A stretch of DNA of 64,000 nucleotides from Ruminococcus difficilis (GCF_016680995.1 NZ_JAEQMG010000048.1:124001-188000), one strand, 5' to 3'. Shown: positions 8,337 through 17,127, numbered from the stretch's first letter. Numbers and translations: made by a program. Notes: a model not told the origin generated them from the letters alone.

Positions 8337-9314
8337 TTACGCGAATCTTTCGCGTAATATACTTGCGCGTTTGATATCGCGGTCTCGCGGGCTCATATCG
8401 TCGCCGTAACGCGTCATGATCGACGCGGGCTGGATCTCGACGATCAGCTTATCGATGCTGTCGGTCGAGAGGGTTTCGAGCTTCTTTTCGCTCACACCCA
8501 GTCGTACCAGTGACAGCAGACGCATCGCCTCGCTGTGATCCATCAGCATCGCGCTTTTGAGGATGCCGAGAGCGCGGTGGATTTTATCCTGCACCTCGAT
8601 ATCGTTCAGCAGATTTTCGCGGGAGCGCATCTCCTGCGCGATCAGCTGGGTGGTGATATTCTGCAAATTATCGATCGCCGCTTTCTCGGAGATGCCGAGG
8701 GTAACCTGATTGGAGAGCTGATAGAACGCGCCCGCAGGCTTGGAGCTCTCGCCGTACAGTCCGCGCATCGTCAGACCGAGCTTGCTGAGGTTCGCGCCGA
8801 TACTGTTGACGACGCCGGTCATCCGGAGCGCCGGGAGATGGAGCATCACCGACGCGCGCATACCCGTACCGAGGTTGGTGGGGCACTGGGTCAGGTAGCC
8901 GAGACGCTCGTGGAACGCGAAGTTTAATTTCTTTGAAAGAATATTATCGATTTGATCCGCCAGCGCGTACGCCTCTTTCAGCTCAAAGCCGTCCTTGATG
9001 ACCTGCAGGCGGATGTGATCCTCCTCATTGACCATGATGGATACGGTGTTATCGTCGCTGAGATAGACCGCGCGTCCATCCTGCTCGCTGATAAAATCGG
9101 GGCTGACGAGGTGGCGTTCGATCATCGCCACGCGGATGGTATCGGGGATATTGTTGAGATCGATGCGGTGGAACTTGATCTCGCAATCCTTGAGCGCCTC
9201 CCCTACCCTATCGACGATCTCACGCGCTTTGTCAGCGGAGAGTCGGATCGGGAACGGATATTCTTTGAGATTACGTGCCAGACGAATTCTGGTCGATACA
9301 ACAGCTTCACTCAT
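8337..9314 (-). CDS. mcsB: Protein arginine kinase McsB
   Basis: A 325-residue member of the guanido kinase fold that phosphorylates arginine on CtsR and on damaged proteins, marking them for ClpC-ClpP. The N-terminal VVSTRIRLARNL, NEEDHIR, the Cys-containing LTQCPTNLGTGMRAS (Cys144) and the C-terminal R-D-x-x-R-A phospho-arginine binding motif near residue 315 are all present. It is a little shorter than the B. subtilis protein. The ATG has GGAGG seven bases upstream and starts two bases after the mcsA stop, so the two are translationally linked. Confidence 0.97.
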   Translation of the reverse strand: MSEAVVSTRIRLARNLKEYPFPIRLSADKAREIVDRVGEALKDCEIKFHRIDLNNIPDTIRVAMIERHLVSPDFISEQDGRAVYLSDDNTVSIMVNEEDHIRLQVIKDGFELKEAYALADQIDNILSKKLNFAFHERLGYLTQCPTNLGTGMRASVMLHLPALRMTGVVNSIGANLSKLGLTMRGLYGESSKPAGAFYQLSNQVTLGISEKAAIDNLQNITTQLIAQEMRSRENLLNDIEVQDKIHRALGILKSAMLMDHSEAMRLLSLVRLGVSEKKLETLSTDSIDKLIVEIQPASIMTRYGDDMSPRDRDIKRASILRERFA

Positions 9315-9316
9315 CG

Positions 9317-9835
9317 TTATCCCTCCAATCCTTTGATCTCGTCACGCAGCTGTGCCGCGCGCTCGAAGTTTTCTTTTTCGATCGCCTCTTTGAGCTGAGC
9401 GCGTAGGGTGCCGATCTTATCCTCGGAAGACGCGTCGTTGTCCGACTTGTTTTCTTCCTCGTTCACGGTGTACTCGATCACGCCGGGGCGTTTACCCTTA
9501 TGCTCGGTGTTTCCGTGGACGTTGCGGATGGTGGGCATCAGCTCGCTGAAAAACGTATCGTAGCAGTCGGCGCATCCGACCTTGCCGGTACGCTTGATAT
9601 CGTTGAGGGTGCTGCCGCAGGTATCGCAGTGAGTCGCGCCGGAGATCGCGGGAAGCGCGTTCGAGAAAAAGCTCGAAAGCAGTCCGCCGAAATCAGCGGA
9701 AAAATCGGTGAACATCGAATCGTACCCGAGTTCATGGGCACATTCCGGACAGAGCCGGTATTCGGCATATTTGCCGTTGACCATCGTCTTGACATGGGTG
9801 GTAGCTTCATTCTTTTTGCAGTGTTGACATAACAT
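9317..9835 (-). CDS. mcsA: McsA, zinc-finger activator of McsB
   Basis: A 172-residue protein with paired CxxC motifs: CQHC at residues 3-6, CPEC, then CDTC and CADC. These fit the treble-clef zinc sites of McsA. The C-terminal UVR helical hairpin contains [16 protein letters not shown], very like the middle-domain segment of ClpC in this operon. McsA binds and activates the arginine kinase McsB. The gene sits directly upstream of mcsB and downstream of ctsR, the conserved order. A heptamer-ended repeat element separates it from ctsR. Confidence 0.95.
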   Translation of the reverse strand: MLCQHCKKNEATTHVKTMVNGKYAEYRLCPECAHELGYDSMFTDFSADFGGLLSSFFSNALPAISGATHCDTCGSTLNDIKRTGKVGCADCYDTFFSELMPTIRNVHGNTEHKGKRPGVIEYTVNEEENKSDNDASSEDKIGTLRAQLKEAIEKENFERAAQLRDEIKGLEG

Positions 9836-9864
9836 GGTAAATCCTCCTTTGGCGCCGTTGGCGC

Positions 9865-9952
9865 GGTGAATGGTGAACGGTGAACGGTGAACGGTTGAGG
9901 GAGGACGCTGTCCTCACCTGATTCTTGATTTCACTTCATCAAACGCCACCGC
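9865..9952. repeat. Heptamer-ended element, copy D2
   Basis: GTGAATG, then GTGAACG three times, then GTTGAGG; the right part ends TCATCAAACGCCACCGC, a weak inverse of the left end. It lies in the ctsR-mcsA gap. Confidence 0.65.
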
Positions 9953-9985
9953 TCTCTTTTTTCAGTTTATCATATACCTTGACAC

Positions 9986-10441
9986 TTATGTGTCGAGAAG
10001 TGTGAGAAGCATATTTTTGAATACGGTGGCGCGGATCGCGTCGCGGTACTGCTGGGGGACGCTGAGATAGGCTCGCTCGCCCAGTGCCGCCGCCATCAGC
10101 CTTGCGGTGCGTCTGTCGATGATACCGCGCGTCAGCATATTGTCGAGCATGATCTCTGCCGTCGCCTTATCCAGCGCGTTGCCGATGGAATTGACGATGT
10201 GCATGATCGCGCCGCCGCGGGTGGTGTTGATGCGGGTGATGCGGATGTATCCGCCGCCTCCTCTGCGGGACTCGACGATGTAGCCCTGCTCGGGAGTAAA
10301 TCGCGAGGTGATCACGTAGTTGATCTGACTGGGCACACACCCGAGGGTGGTCGCCAGCTCATTTCGTTTGATCTCTGCCTCGCCGTCCTGTTGCTCGAGT
10401 ATATCCTTGATATACTGCGCAACCAAATCGCTCATACGCAT
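9986..10441 (-). CDS. ctsR: Transcriptional repressor CtsR
   Basis: A 151-residue repressor of class III heat-shock genes. The N-terminal winged helix-turn-helix includes NELATTLGCVPSQINYVITSRFT and the glycine-rich wing RRGGGGYIRI, which contacts the tandem heptad operator. The C-terminal dimer domain follows and is the region phosphorylated by McsB or bound by ClpC. The ATG at 10441 (MRMSDL) has AGAGG at seven bases; an in-frame start at 10489 has no ribosome site. A CtsR box overlaps the promoter 270 bp upstream, which implies autoregulation of the whole ctsR-mcsA-mcsB-clpC operon. Confidence 0.96.
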   Translation of the reverse strand: MRMSDLVAQYIKDILEQQDGEAEIKRNELATTLGCVPSQINYVITSRFTPEQGYIVESRRGGGGYIRITRINTTRGGAIMHIVNSIGNALDKATAEIMLDNMLTRGIIDRRTARLMAAALGERAYLSVPQQYRDAIRATVFKNMLLTLLDT

Positions 10442-10690
10442 TTTTAGTCCTCTTCTCTGCACGTGTGCATTTATTCCGCCTTCTTTCATGCAGATCGTGT
10501 TTTAATCCACATCAACGGCGGACACACGGGAACTGTTGAAGTGACAGATGAAGCGGAAGTGCCTTTGATCTATACCTTGAGTTGATCAAGCGGGAAGGAT
10601 CCACCTCATCCGACCAAATTACCTCAGTCGGTAATTTGCCCACCTTCCCCTCAAGGGGAAGGCTCTTTGTCCTTTTCTGACCTTGACTAT
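10442..10690 (-). other. Long 5' leader of the ctsR operon, with an inserted element
   Basis: About 245 nt separate the predicted transcription start from the ctsR ATG. Positions 10601-10665 are a repeat arm (B2). I see no gene or known riboswitch in the rest. Confidence 0.6.
10601..10665. repeat. Two-hairpin element arm, copy B2
   Basis: Reads CCACCTCATCCGACC, a hairpin with stem CAAATTACC/GGTAATTTG, then the CCTTCCCCTCAAGGGGAAGG hairpin. The second stem differs from that of B1 (CAAATTGCC/GGCAAATTG) by a paired change, so base pairing is kept. Only one arm is evident. Confidence 0.8.
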
Positions 10691-10719
10691 ATTGTAAACC
10701 ATTGGTCAAAGAAAGTCAA
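10691..10719 (-). promoter_or_regulatory. Sigma-A promoter of the ctsR operon
   Basis: Minus strand: TTGACT (10719-10714), 17-bp spacer, TACAAT (10696-10691). Confidence 0.88.
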
Positions 10720-10726
10720 GGTCAAA
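10704..10726 (+). promoter_or_regulatory. CtsR operator
   Basis: GGTCAAA (10704-10710), three bases, AGTCAAG (10714-10720), and an overlapping GGTCAAA (10720-10726). The known CtsR box is RGTCAAA-NAN-RGTCAAA, so the first two units fit with one mismatch. The site covers the -35 hexamer and spacer of the operon promoter, so bound CtsR would block polymerase. Confidence 0.88.
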
Positions 10727-10773
10727 ATCAAATATTCACAAATTGTTCAAAAATAGACCTATCATTCTTCATT

Positions 10774-10819
10774 AGAAAAATCGCTCCGCAAAAAGGATGT
10801 TCCTTCCACAGAGCGATTT
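10774..10819 (-). terminator. Terminator of the acetyltransferase/epimerase unit
   Basis: Minus strand: AAATCGCTC pairs with GAGCGATTT, followed by TTTC. It lies between this unit and the ctsR promoter. Confidence 0.7.
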
Positions 10820-10888
10820 GCGCCTTGTTTTTTCAATTTAGAATATGTTATTGCAATCTACTCGCCTTGCCCTCCCGATATGCATCAG

Positions 10889-11326
10889 CTACATCCATTG
10901 TATAAATGCTGTTTTATCCGTGCAGTTGTAGCCTGCCCGTTTATAGAAATTCAGTGTGCTTTCGGTTTTCGAGCTCGTGAGCAGCATCATCTTATAGCAA
11001 TTCGCCTTGATTGCCACATCTTTTGCATGATTCAGACAGGCGGTTGCGTAACCCTTTCCTCTGTAATCGGCGTGGGTAACAACATTTTCGATAAATGCAT
11101 ACGGACGGATATTCCGTGTCAGATTCGGGATAATCACGCACACACAGGATGAAACGAGCTTGCCGTCAACTTCGCAAACGATGATATGATGATTCCCATC
11201 ACGACATATTACAGACCAAGTGTTTTGTAAATGCTCGCTGTTTTCGGGCACACCAAGCTCATGCAGATGGGTATATAATTCGAGCAGATCGCTTAATTCG
11301 TTTTCTTTGATTTCTCTGACTTTCAT
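10889..11326 (-). CDS. GNAT family N-acetyltransferase
   Basis: A 145-residue GNAT protein. Motif A is complete: the strand AFIENVVTHADYRGKGYATACL carries R-G-K-G-Y-A, the acetyl-CoA pyrophosphate loop (Q/RxxGxG/A pattern). The C-terminal motif B region (KTESTLNFYKRAGYN) is also typical. The substrate cannot be read from sequence. The start codon overlaps the stop of the epimerase gene by four bases (ATGA), so the two are translated together, and modification of a sugar or small-molecule substrate made by the epimerase is possible but unproven. Confidence 0.88.
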   Translation of the reverse strand: MKVREIKENELSDLLELYTHLHELGVPENSEHLQNTWSVICRDGNHHIIVCEVDGKLVSSCVCVIIPNLTRNIRPYAFIENVVTHADYRGKGYATACLNHAKDVAIKANCYKMMLLTSSKTESTLNFYKRAGYNCTDKTAFIQWM

Positions 11327-12231
11327 TTCTTCACCAACTCTTTATCAATAAACTCCATATACGGCTTGCGGTTATAGATGCTGTCGGGGTTATCCCTGTA
11401 CCACTCAAATTCCTCTTGCAAGCCCTGATCGAGAGGAATGGTATCGGACATCAACTCGGTTTGCTTGCTGACGTCAAGCACGTATTCATAATCATAAAAG
11501 CAGAAATAATCTCTCTGCGGGATCTCTTTGCCCACGCTGACAAATTCAGGGGTTTTGCCGACTGCCTGATAGCATAGCTCGACCCATTCCTTAATGGTTA
11601 CTATGTCCATGTTGCCGACATTGAACACGTGATTTTCGGGGTGCTTTTCTATCAGGATTTCGATAAATCGGCAGAGATCGGCAACATGGAAAAACTGCAA
11701 TTTCATGTCACCGTTCTGCGGCAGATAAAACGGTCTGTCCCGCATCGCGCAGTCAAACGGAAATGCCTCTCGGTAGAGATTGTCATAGATTCCGTAAAAA
11801 TACGGCGGGCGAAGGATGTACGCACCGGGCACGTGCGCTTGTAAATACCGCTCCGCATTCAGCTTATTCATCCCGTAATCACCCCAAACGGAGTTGGCGC
11901 CACAGGATTGTTTCTCGGTAAAGGGTTGGGGATTCGTCTCGGGGTAGACCGCACTGGAGCTGATGAAAATATAATCTCCGAAGGCTATGTCCGCATCAAG
12001 GAGCGCTTGGATATGTTTCTGTGTATAAGCCGTGATATCAAGAACAAGGTCAAAGAATGATCCTTTCAGTTCATCGCCCGGCTGAAGCCTGTCACATTGG
12101 ATATGAGTGACGCCGTCCACCTGTTCTCTGCTGCCGCGATTGAGTACAACAACATCATTCCCTTTGGCAACAAAGTATTCAGCAGCATACCTGCTGACAA
12201 AGGTCGTGCCGCCGGTAATCAAAATCTTCAT
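11323..12231 (-). CDS. NAD-dependent epimerase/dehydratase (extended SDR)
   Basis: A 302-residue extended short-chain dehydrogenase. The N-terminus MKILITGGTTFVSRYAAEYF carries a variant TGGxxFxx dinucleotide motif, GDYIFISSSAVYPE provides the catalytic Ser/Thr strand, and YGMNKLNAE is the YxxxK catalytic pair. The C-terminal half (DLCRFIEILIEKHPENHVFNVG) is the substrate domain. Proteins of this type act on NDP-sugars or related substrates; the exact reaction is unknown. It has a good sigma-A promoter of its own and forms a two-gene unit with the acetyltransferase. Confidence 0.88.
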   Translation of the reverse strand: MKILITGGTTFVSRYAAEYFVAKGNDVVVLNRGSREQVDGVTHIQCDRLQPGDELKGSFFDLVLDITAYTQKHIQALLDADIAFGDYIFISSSAVYPETNPQPFTEKQSCGANSVWGDYGMNKLNAERYLQAHVPGAYILRPPYFYGIYDNLYREAFPFDCAMRDRPFYLPQNGDMKLQFFHVADLCRFIEILIEKHPENHVFNVGNMDIVTIKEWVELCYQAVGKTPEFVSVGKEIPQRDYFCFYDYEYVLDVSKQTELMSDTIPLDQGLQEEFEWYRDNPDSIYNRKPYMEFIDKELVKK

Positions 12232-12261
12232 ATGACACCTCCGTAAGCTCAGATCAGCTTT

Positions 12262-12290
12262 ATCTTACTACAAAGCGGCAGAGATTTCAA
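12262..12290 (-). promoter_or_regulatory. Sigma-A promoter for the epimerase-acetyltransferase unit
   Basis: Minus strand: TTGAAA (12290-12285), 17-bp spacer, TAAGAT (12267-12262), 31 nt before the ATG. Confidence 0.78.
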
Positions 12291-12303
12291 CCTCGACTAT
12301 CGG

Positions 12304-12338
12304 ATGAGATTGCCACGGGCTAAAGCCCTCGCAATGAC
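12304..12338. repeat. TGAGATTGCCAC/CGCAATGAC element, copy C3
   Basis: TGAGATTGCCACGGGCTAAA and GCCCTCGCAATGAC form the shortest copy, with a GGGC/GCCC stem in the middle. Confidence 0.75.
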
Positions 12339-12349
12339 TATCGATAAAC

Positions 12350-12384
12350 GCACAAAGCGGCTGCACCGTGTGGTACAGCCGCGA
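12350..12384 (-). terminator. Probable terminator of gap
   Basis: Minus strand GCGGCTG pairs with CAGCCGC over a 12-base loop, followed by TTTGTGCGTTT. The stem is good but the U-run is broken. Confidence 0.5.
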
Positions 12385-12479
12385 TTTGGCAAATATATTG
12401 CTTTGGCAAATCATCCCGTAAGCCGGATTCTCAAACAGAACGCTTCACCTCAGCGCAGAGTGTAACCTATATGATAGGA

Positions 12480-13508
12480 TTACAGCTCAGCAAAATACTT
12501 AATGGTGCGAACCATCTGAGAAGTGTAGGAGTTCTCGTTGTCATACCAAGAAACTACCTGAACCTCATACAGACCGTCGCCGATGGGAGAAACCATGGTC
12601 TGGGTAGCATCGAACAGAGAACCGAAGCGCATACCGATAACATCGGAAGAAACGATCGGATCCTCGTTGTAACCGAAGCTGTCAGAAGCGGCAGCCTTCA
12701 TAGCGGCATTGATGCCCTCTACGGTTACGTCGTCACCCTTGACAACAGCGGTCAGGATGGTGGTGGAGCCTGTCGGAACAGGAACACGCTGAGCAGCGCC
12801 GATGAGCTTGCCGTTCAGCTCGGGGATAACCAGGCCGATCGCCTTAGCAGCGCCGGTGGAGTTGGGAACGATGTTCGCAGCGCCCGCGCGAGCTCTTCTC
12901 ATGTCGCCCTTACGATGAGGACCGTCGAGGATCATCTGGTCGCCGGTGTAAGCGTGAACAGTGCACATGATACCGGTCTGGATGGGAGCGTACTTGTTCA
13001 GAGTGTTAGCCATGGGAGCTAAGCAGTTGGTGGTGCAGGAAGCAGCAGAGATGATCTGATCGTCAGCGGTCAGAGTGTCCTCGTTAACGCTGAATACGAT
13101 GGTCTTGAGGTCTTTGCCTGCGGGAGCAGAGATAACGACCTTCTTCGCGCCTGCGTTGATGTGAGCCATGGACTTGTCCTTGGAGCAGTAGAAACCGGTG
13201 CACTCGAGAACTACGTCTACGCCGATCTCGCCCCAGGGCAGCTTGCTGGCGTCAGCCTCGGCATAAATGGTGATCTCCTTACCGTCAACGATAATGGAGT
13301 TCTCGCCTGCCTCTACAGTGTGCAGACCTTCACCGATAACGCCGCAATAGCCCTTCTGAGCAGTATCATACTTCAGCAGGTTTGCGAGCATGGCAGGGTT
13401 GGTCAGGTCGTTGATCGCAACTACCTCATAACCCTCAGCACCGAACATCTGACGGAAAGCCAGACGGCCGATACGACCGAAGCCGTTAATAGCAACTTTT
13501 ACTGACAT
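12480..13508 (-). CDS. gap: Glyceraldehyde-3-phosphate dehydrogenase
   Basis: A 342-residue type I GAPDH of glycolysis, converting glyceraldehyde-3-phosphate, phosphate and NAD+ to 1,3-bisphosphoglycerate. The N-terminal [14 protein letters not shown] is the NAD site; [12 protein letters not shown] carries the catalytic cysteine; TVHAYTGDQ has the catalytic histidine; and the C-terminal [15 protein letters not shown] is diagnostic. Codon choice is strongly biased (frequent CTG, AAC, GTT) compared with neighbours, as expected for a highly expressed gene. It is monocistronic with a good promoter 50 nt upstream of the ATG. Confidence 0.98.
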   Translation of the reverse strand: MSVKVAINGFGRIGRLAFRQMFGAEGYEVVAINDLTNPAMLANLLKYDTAQKGYCGVIGEGLHTVEAGENSIIVDGKEITIYAEADASKLPWGEIGVDVVLECTGFYCSKDKSMAHINAGAKKVVISAPAGKDLKTIVFSVNEDTLTADDQIISAASCTTNCLAPMANTLNKYAPIQTGIMCTVHAYTGDQMILDGPHRKGDMRRARAGAANIVPNSTGAAKAIGLVIPELNGKLIGAAQRVPVPTGSTTILTAVVKGDDVTVEGINAAMKAAASDSFGYNEDPIVSSDVIGMRFGSLFDATQTMVSPIGDGLYEVQVVSWYDNENSYTSQMVRTIKYFAEL

Positions 13509-13557
13509 AATAATTCCTCCTAAGAATTAGTTTAAATGTAATTGTTACATCATTGTT

Positions 13558-13586
13558 ATTTTACTACAAACACCACATGAAATCAA
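13558..13586 (-). promoter_or_regulatory. Sigma-A promoter of gap
   Basis: Minus strand: TTGATT (13586-13581), 17-bp spacer, TAAAAT (13563-13558). Confidence 0.85.
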
Positions 13587-13616
13587 GGTGTATTTTTGAA
13601 AAATATACTAAAACAA

Positions 13617-13659
13617 GATAAAAAATACAGCCAAAACCCTTGATTTGGGTCTTGGCTGT
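13617..13659 (-). terminator. Terminator of the liv-type operon
   Basis: Minus strand ACAGCCAAGACCC pairs with GGGTTTTGGCTGT, followed by ATTTTTTATC. Confidence 0.92.
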
Positions 13660-13669
13660 CATCATGAAC

Positions 13670-14701
13670 TTATGCAGAAGGTTTTTCAGACGCCTTTGAC
13701 GGTTTTTTCAACTTGAAAGAAAACCGCTTTGAAGAGAATATCTCAAAGTGCAATTTCTTTTGCAGGGTTCCCATGATACCGTTGGGAAGAAACAGGATCA
13801 CCAGAATCGTGATCGCGCCGAGGATGATATTGGACCATCCCGGAAAATCCGCCAGCTTCTCATTAAGAAAGACATAAATGATCGCACCGATGATGGGACC
13901 GCTCATGGTGCCGGTGCCGCCGATGATTGCAATAAAGACCATGGAGATCGTCCAGCTGATGTCGAACCCCGAGTCGGGATAGATCGTGCCTTTGTTGACA
14001 AAGAAGATACCGCCCGACAGTGCGATAAAGAATGCCGCTATCACATAGACGAGCAGCTTGTGGCTGAAAATGTTGACGCCGACAGATGACGCCGCGGTGA
14101 TATCGTCGCGCATCGCGGTCAGTCCCAGACCGACACGGGTCCGCAACAAACAGTAGACAAGCACCAGCGCGACCACACAGATCGTCAAAGCGAGAACGCA
14201 GATCTCCTGAATCTTCGGATAGGGTGAGACACGGATCGTCAGACCCGCGCCTTTACCGACAAAGTCCCATGAGAAAAACCACATTGAGAACGCCTCTGCC
14301 GCAACCAGTGTAGCGATCGAGAAGTACATTCCCTCCAACCGGAACAGGATCAGCGACATAAACAAGGATACGACAACACAAATGCCCGCTCCCAATAACA
14401 GCGCGCCAAACAGCGGCAACCCGAATTTCGGAGAGGTCGCCATCGCGATACTGTATCCCGCCAAACCGATATACAACTGCTGACCGAGGCTGGTCATACC
14501 GGCATATCCGGACAACAGGTTCCACATCTCGCCCATGGTGATGTACAAAAAGATCTGAACCAGATAACGCATCGTTTTATTGGAAATCAGTCCGGTAAAG
14601 CACCCGATATATAACGCGACCACTAAAACAACGCAGATGATCAGCATCGGCGGTGAATCCAACACCTTGACATGGGAGGGCGTAAACTTCTTTTTTTTCA
14701 T
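13670..14701 (-). CDS. livM: Branched-chain amino acid-type ABC transporter permease LivM
   Basis: A 343-residue membrane protein with about ten hydrophobic helices, one of the two permease subunits of a hydrophobic amino acid uptake (HAAT) importer. The LivM/UrtC signature is seen in the first helices (GEMWNLLSGYAGMTSLGQQLYIG, here given in part as GYAGMTSLGQ) and in the cytoplasmic coupling loop ALRDDITAASSVGVN, read as AMRDDITAASSVGVN. A lysine-rich N-terminus and C-terminus face the cytoplasm. It is last in the operon, 13 bases after livH, and is followed by a strong terminator. The transported solute could be a branched-chain amino acid, an amide or urea. Confidence 0.9.
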   Translation of the reverse strand: MKKKKFTPSHVKVLDSPPMLIICVVLVVALYIGCFTGLISNKTMRYLVQIFLYITMGEMWNLLSGYAGMTSLGQQLYIGLAGYSIAMATSPKFGLPLFGALLLGAGICVVVSLFMSLILFRLEGMYFSIATLVAAEAFSMWFFSWDFVGKGAGLTIRVSPYPKIQEICVLALTICVVALVLVYCLLRTRVGLGLTAMRDDITAASSVGVNIFSHKLLVYVIAAFFIALSGGIFFVNKGTIYPDSGFDISWTISMVFIAIIGGTGTMSGPIIGAIIYVFLNEKLADFPGWSNIILGAITILVILFLPNGIMGTLQKKLHFEIFSSKRFSFKLKKPSKASEKPSA

Positions 14702-14714
14702 TTTGACCCCTCCC

Positions 14715-15557
14715 CTATTTTCCTAAAATTCCCTTTGGCTTGAACACCAAGACTGCCAAAAGCATGATATAACTGATCAGCTGTCCGTAGCTCGCGCCGC
14801 CGATGACCTGTGCCAGGCCGAAAATGAATCCGGCGATCAGCGTACCCGGGATGCTTCCCATTCCGCCGATCACCACGACGACGAACGCGGTCGAGAGATA
14901 CGCGCCGCCCGAGGTAGGATTGAAGGTCGATTTCATTCCGACGCATAATCCGGCGACCGCGGCACTTGCCATGGATACGCCCATCGCCACCGCATAGACT
15001 TTTTTGATGTTGACGCCCGAGAGAGCTGCCGCCTGCGCGTCATCCGCCGTCGCGCGGATCGCTCTGCCGACATAGGAACGGCTGAGGAATATCGTCAGCA
15101 ACAGGATCGAAATCAAGCTGATCGCCAGCAGAACCAGATTCAAGACAGAAATACTGATCCCGCCGATGGTGATGGATTTTGTGCTGTAAGGCGTCGCGAT
15201 GCTTTTTTCATTGACCGTAAAGCCCATCCGCAGTGCGTCCATAATGATGATGGACAATCCAAAGGTGACCAACAGCGCCGGTTCGGGACCCTTCTTCATC
15301 GCGTTGCCGATCAGCACATATTGCAGGACAAAGCCGATCAAAAACATCAGCGGCACAGAGATCACAAGCGAGAGAATCGGATCGATCCCGAACTGTGTCG
15401 TGATCACAGACGCCATATACGCGCCGATGATCACGAATTCTCCGTGAGCAAGGTTGGTCAACTTGACGATGCCCAGTATCAGCGTCATACCGATACCGAT
15501 GAGCGCGTAGTACCCGCCGAGCAGTAATCCGTTAATTATCGTTTGTAAGATATACAT
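14715..15557 (-). CDS. livH: Branched-chain amino acid-type ABC transporter permease LivH
   Basis: A 280-residue permease with about eight helices, partner of LivM. Family features are NGLLLGGYYALIGIGMTLI near the N-terminus, the Asn-Leu-Ala-His-Gly segment (LTNLAHGEF), and the EAA-like coupling loop AIRATADDAQAAALSGVN. The ATG at 15557 has AGGAAG six bases upstream; the ATG two codons earlier overlaps that site and is less likely. It lies third-last in the operon after the two ATPase genes, the order common in clostridial HAAT loci. Confidence 0.9.
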   Translation of the reverse strand: MYILQTIINGLLLGGYYALIGIGMTLILGIVKLTNLAHGEFVIIGAYMASVITTQFGIDPILSLVISVPLMFLIGFVLQYVLIGNAMKKGPEPALLVTFGLSIIIMDALRMGFTVNEKSIATPYSTKSITIGGISISVLNLVLLAISLISILLLTIFLSRSYVGRAIRATADDAQAAALSGVNIKKVYAVAMGVSMASAAVAGLCVGMKSTFNPTSGGAYLSTAFVVVVIGGMGSIPGTLIAGFIFGLAQVIGGASYGQLISYIMLLAVLVFKPKGILGK

Positions 15558-15623
15558 AATCATCTTCCTATGACAGAGGGAGCAAATTTCTCCTCTGTGA
15601 GCTTAACTACAGTGATCCTTGGA

Positions 15624-16346
15624 TCACATACCGAAATACGCTTCTTTGAGCGAATCGGCGTCCACATCGGCGGATTTGCCGCTGAGGACGGTTTTTCCCT
15701 TGAGCATGACGTAAAACACGTCGGACATTTTCAACGCGCGCTGTGTATCCTGTTCGATCAGGATCACAGCGGTCTTGTCGGTCTCGTTGATCATTTTGAT
15801 GCAGTTGTAGATATCTTTGATGACCGAGGGAGAAAGCCCCAGTGATATCTCATCAAAGATCAGACACTTCGGACGCGCCATCAGCGCTCTTCCGATCGCG
15901 ACCATCTGTCGCTGACCGCCGGATAACGATCCGGCAGGATCGCGCATTTTGTCTTTTAATACAGGAAACAGCTCATAGATATGAGAGAGCGTCTCCTTCG
16001 CCCCTTTTCGCGCGGACTTCGGAAAACTGCCCATCAACAGGTTATCCTGCACAGACATACGATTGAAGCATCTGCCGCCCTGCGGGATCAGGGATAAGCC
16101 GCGCGCGACGATCTTGTCGGTCGGCAGGTTGGAAATATCGCTACCGTTGAAATACACCTTTCCCGATTTTTGCTTTGTCAGCCCCATCACCGAGGATACC
16201 AGCGTTGTTTTTCCGGCGCCGTTAAGACCGATCAAAGAGATGATCTGACCCTCTTCTACAGCGAGCGAGGCGTCCTCGACGGCGATGAAATCCCCGTAAT
16301 TCACACTGAGGTTTTCGATGTTCAGCAAAGTGTCATTCACTGTCAT
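15624..16346 (-). CDS. livF: ABC transporter ATP-binding protein LivF
   Basis: A 240-residue ATPase. Walker A is GLNGAGKTT, the signature is LSGGQRQMVAIGRAL, and Walker B is CLIFDEISLGLSP. The short form lacking an insert, with IPQGGRCFNRMSVQDNLLMG after the Q-loop, marks it as LivF rather than LivG. It overlaps the end of livG by 14 bases, and a GGGGG run lies just before the start, so translation is coupled. It powers import through LivH-LivM as a dimer with LivG. Confidence 0.92.
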   Translation of the reverse strand: MTVNDTLLNIENLSVNYGDFIAVEDASLAVEEGQIISLIGLNGAGKTTLVSSVMGLTKQKSGKVYFNGSDISNLPTDKIVARGLSLIPQGGRCFNRMSVQDNLLMGSFPKSARKGAKETLSHIYELFPVLKDKMRDPAGSLSGGQRQMVAIGRALMARPKCLIFDEISLGLSPSVIKDIYNCIKMINETDKTAVILIEQDTQRALKMSDVFYVMLKGKTVLSGKSADVDADSLKEAYFGM

Positions 16347-17061
16347 CCACCCCCAAATACAATGTTTGAACGATCTTGGAATTGATGACCTCTTCCGGAT
16401 CGCCGGTGATCACACACTGTCCCTCAGCCATACACATCAGCTGATCGGTCGAGCCGAGCATCGTTTGGATGATATGCTCGATCCAAATAATGGAGTAACC
16501 GGTGTTTTTCAGGTCCTTGACCAACCGCATCATATCCTTGACCTCCGCGTCGGTCAGTCCCGCCGCCACCTCGTCGAGCAGCAGCAGCTTCGGCGATGTA
16601 CCGATCGCGCGGGCTACCTCCAGTCGTTTGCGGTCAAGCAGGGGCAGTTCTCCGGACAGCATCTCGCGTTTCTCATACAGTCCCGTCAGTTTCAAGACAT
16701 CGATGGCGGCATGACCCGCCTTTTTCTCCGACTGTCCGGTACCGTGCACCGCCGCGACGAGAACATTCTCATATACGCTCATGTTTTCAAAAGGCTTGGG
16801 GATCTGGAAGGTTCTGCCCAATCCCATGCGACAGCGAACATGCGGCGGTGTGCGTGTGATGTCGATGTTATCGAAGTAGATCGCGCCGGAGGTGGGACGG
16901 ATGGTTCCCAAAAGCGCATTGAACATTGTGGACTTTCCGCTGCCGTTCGGTCCGATAACGCCGAAAACCTGTCCTTCTTCCACAGAGAAGGACAAGTCGT
17001 TCAAAATCTGTATTCTGCCGTAGCCAGCGTCGATATGTCTGAATTCCAGTATATTTCCCAT
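16333..17061 (-). CDS. livG: ABC transporter ATP-binding protein LivG
   Basis: A 242-residue ATPase. Walker A is GPNGSGKST, followed by the LivG-type GLGRTFQIPKPFENMSVYENVLVA. The signature motif reads LSGELPLLDRKRLEVARA, in which the canonical LSGGQ is altered (S-G-E-L-P), as is common in LivG subunits. Walker B is LLLLDEVAAGLT. The ATG at 17061 has GAGG five bases upstream and is preferred over the in-frame codon at 17106. It follows the binding-protein gene and overlaps livF. Confidence 0.92.
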   Translation of the reverse strand: MGNILEFRHIDAGYGRIQILNDLSFSVEEGQVFGVIGPNGSGKSTMFNALLGTIRPTSGAIYFDNIDITRTPPHVRCRMGLGRTFQIPKPFENMSVYENVLVAAVHGTGQSEKKAGHAAIDVLKLTGLYEKREMLSGELPLLDRKRLEVARAIGTSPKLLLLDEVAAGLTDAEVKDMMRLVKDLKNTGYSIIWIEHIIQTMLGSTDQLMCMAEGQCVITGDPEEVINSKIVQTLYLGVDDSE

Positions 17062-17127
17062 ACATACCTCAAAAGCGCCGGAAGGATCGATATGCGCTAT
17101 CGACACGCCCGGCGCCTGTTCATTTTG

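Noticed and set aside
10442..10690. A riboswitch or T-box in the ctsR leader
   Set aside because: No T-box or known riboswitch motif; the only clear structure is the repeat arm B2.
12400..12475. Minus-strand sequence GAATCCGGCTTACGG, like the 3' end of RNase P RNA
   Set aside because: Only a short match; the rest of an RNase P RNA would have to lie inside the gap coding region, and no core motif was seen.
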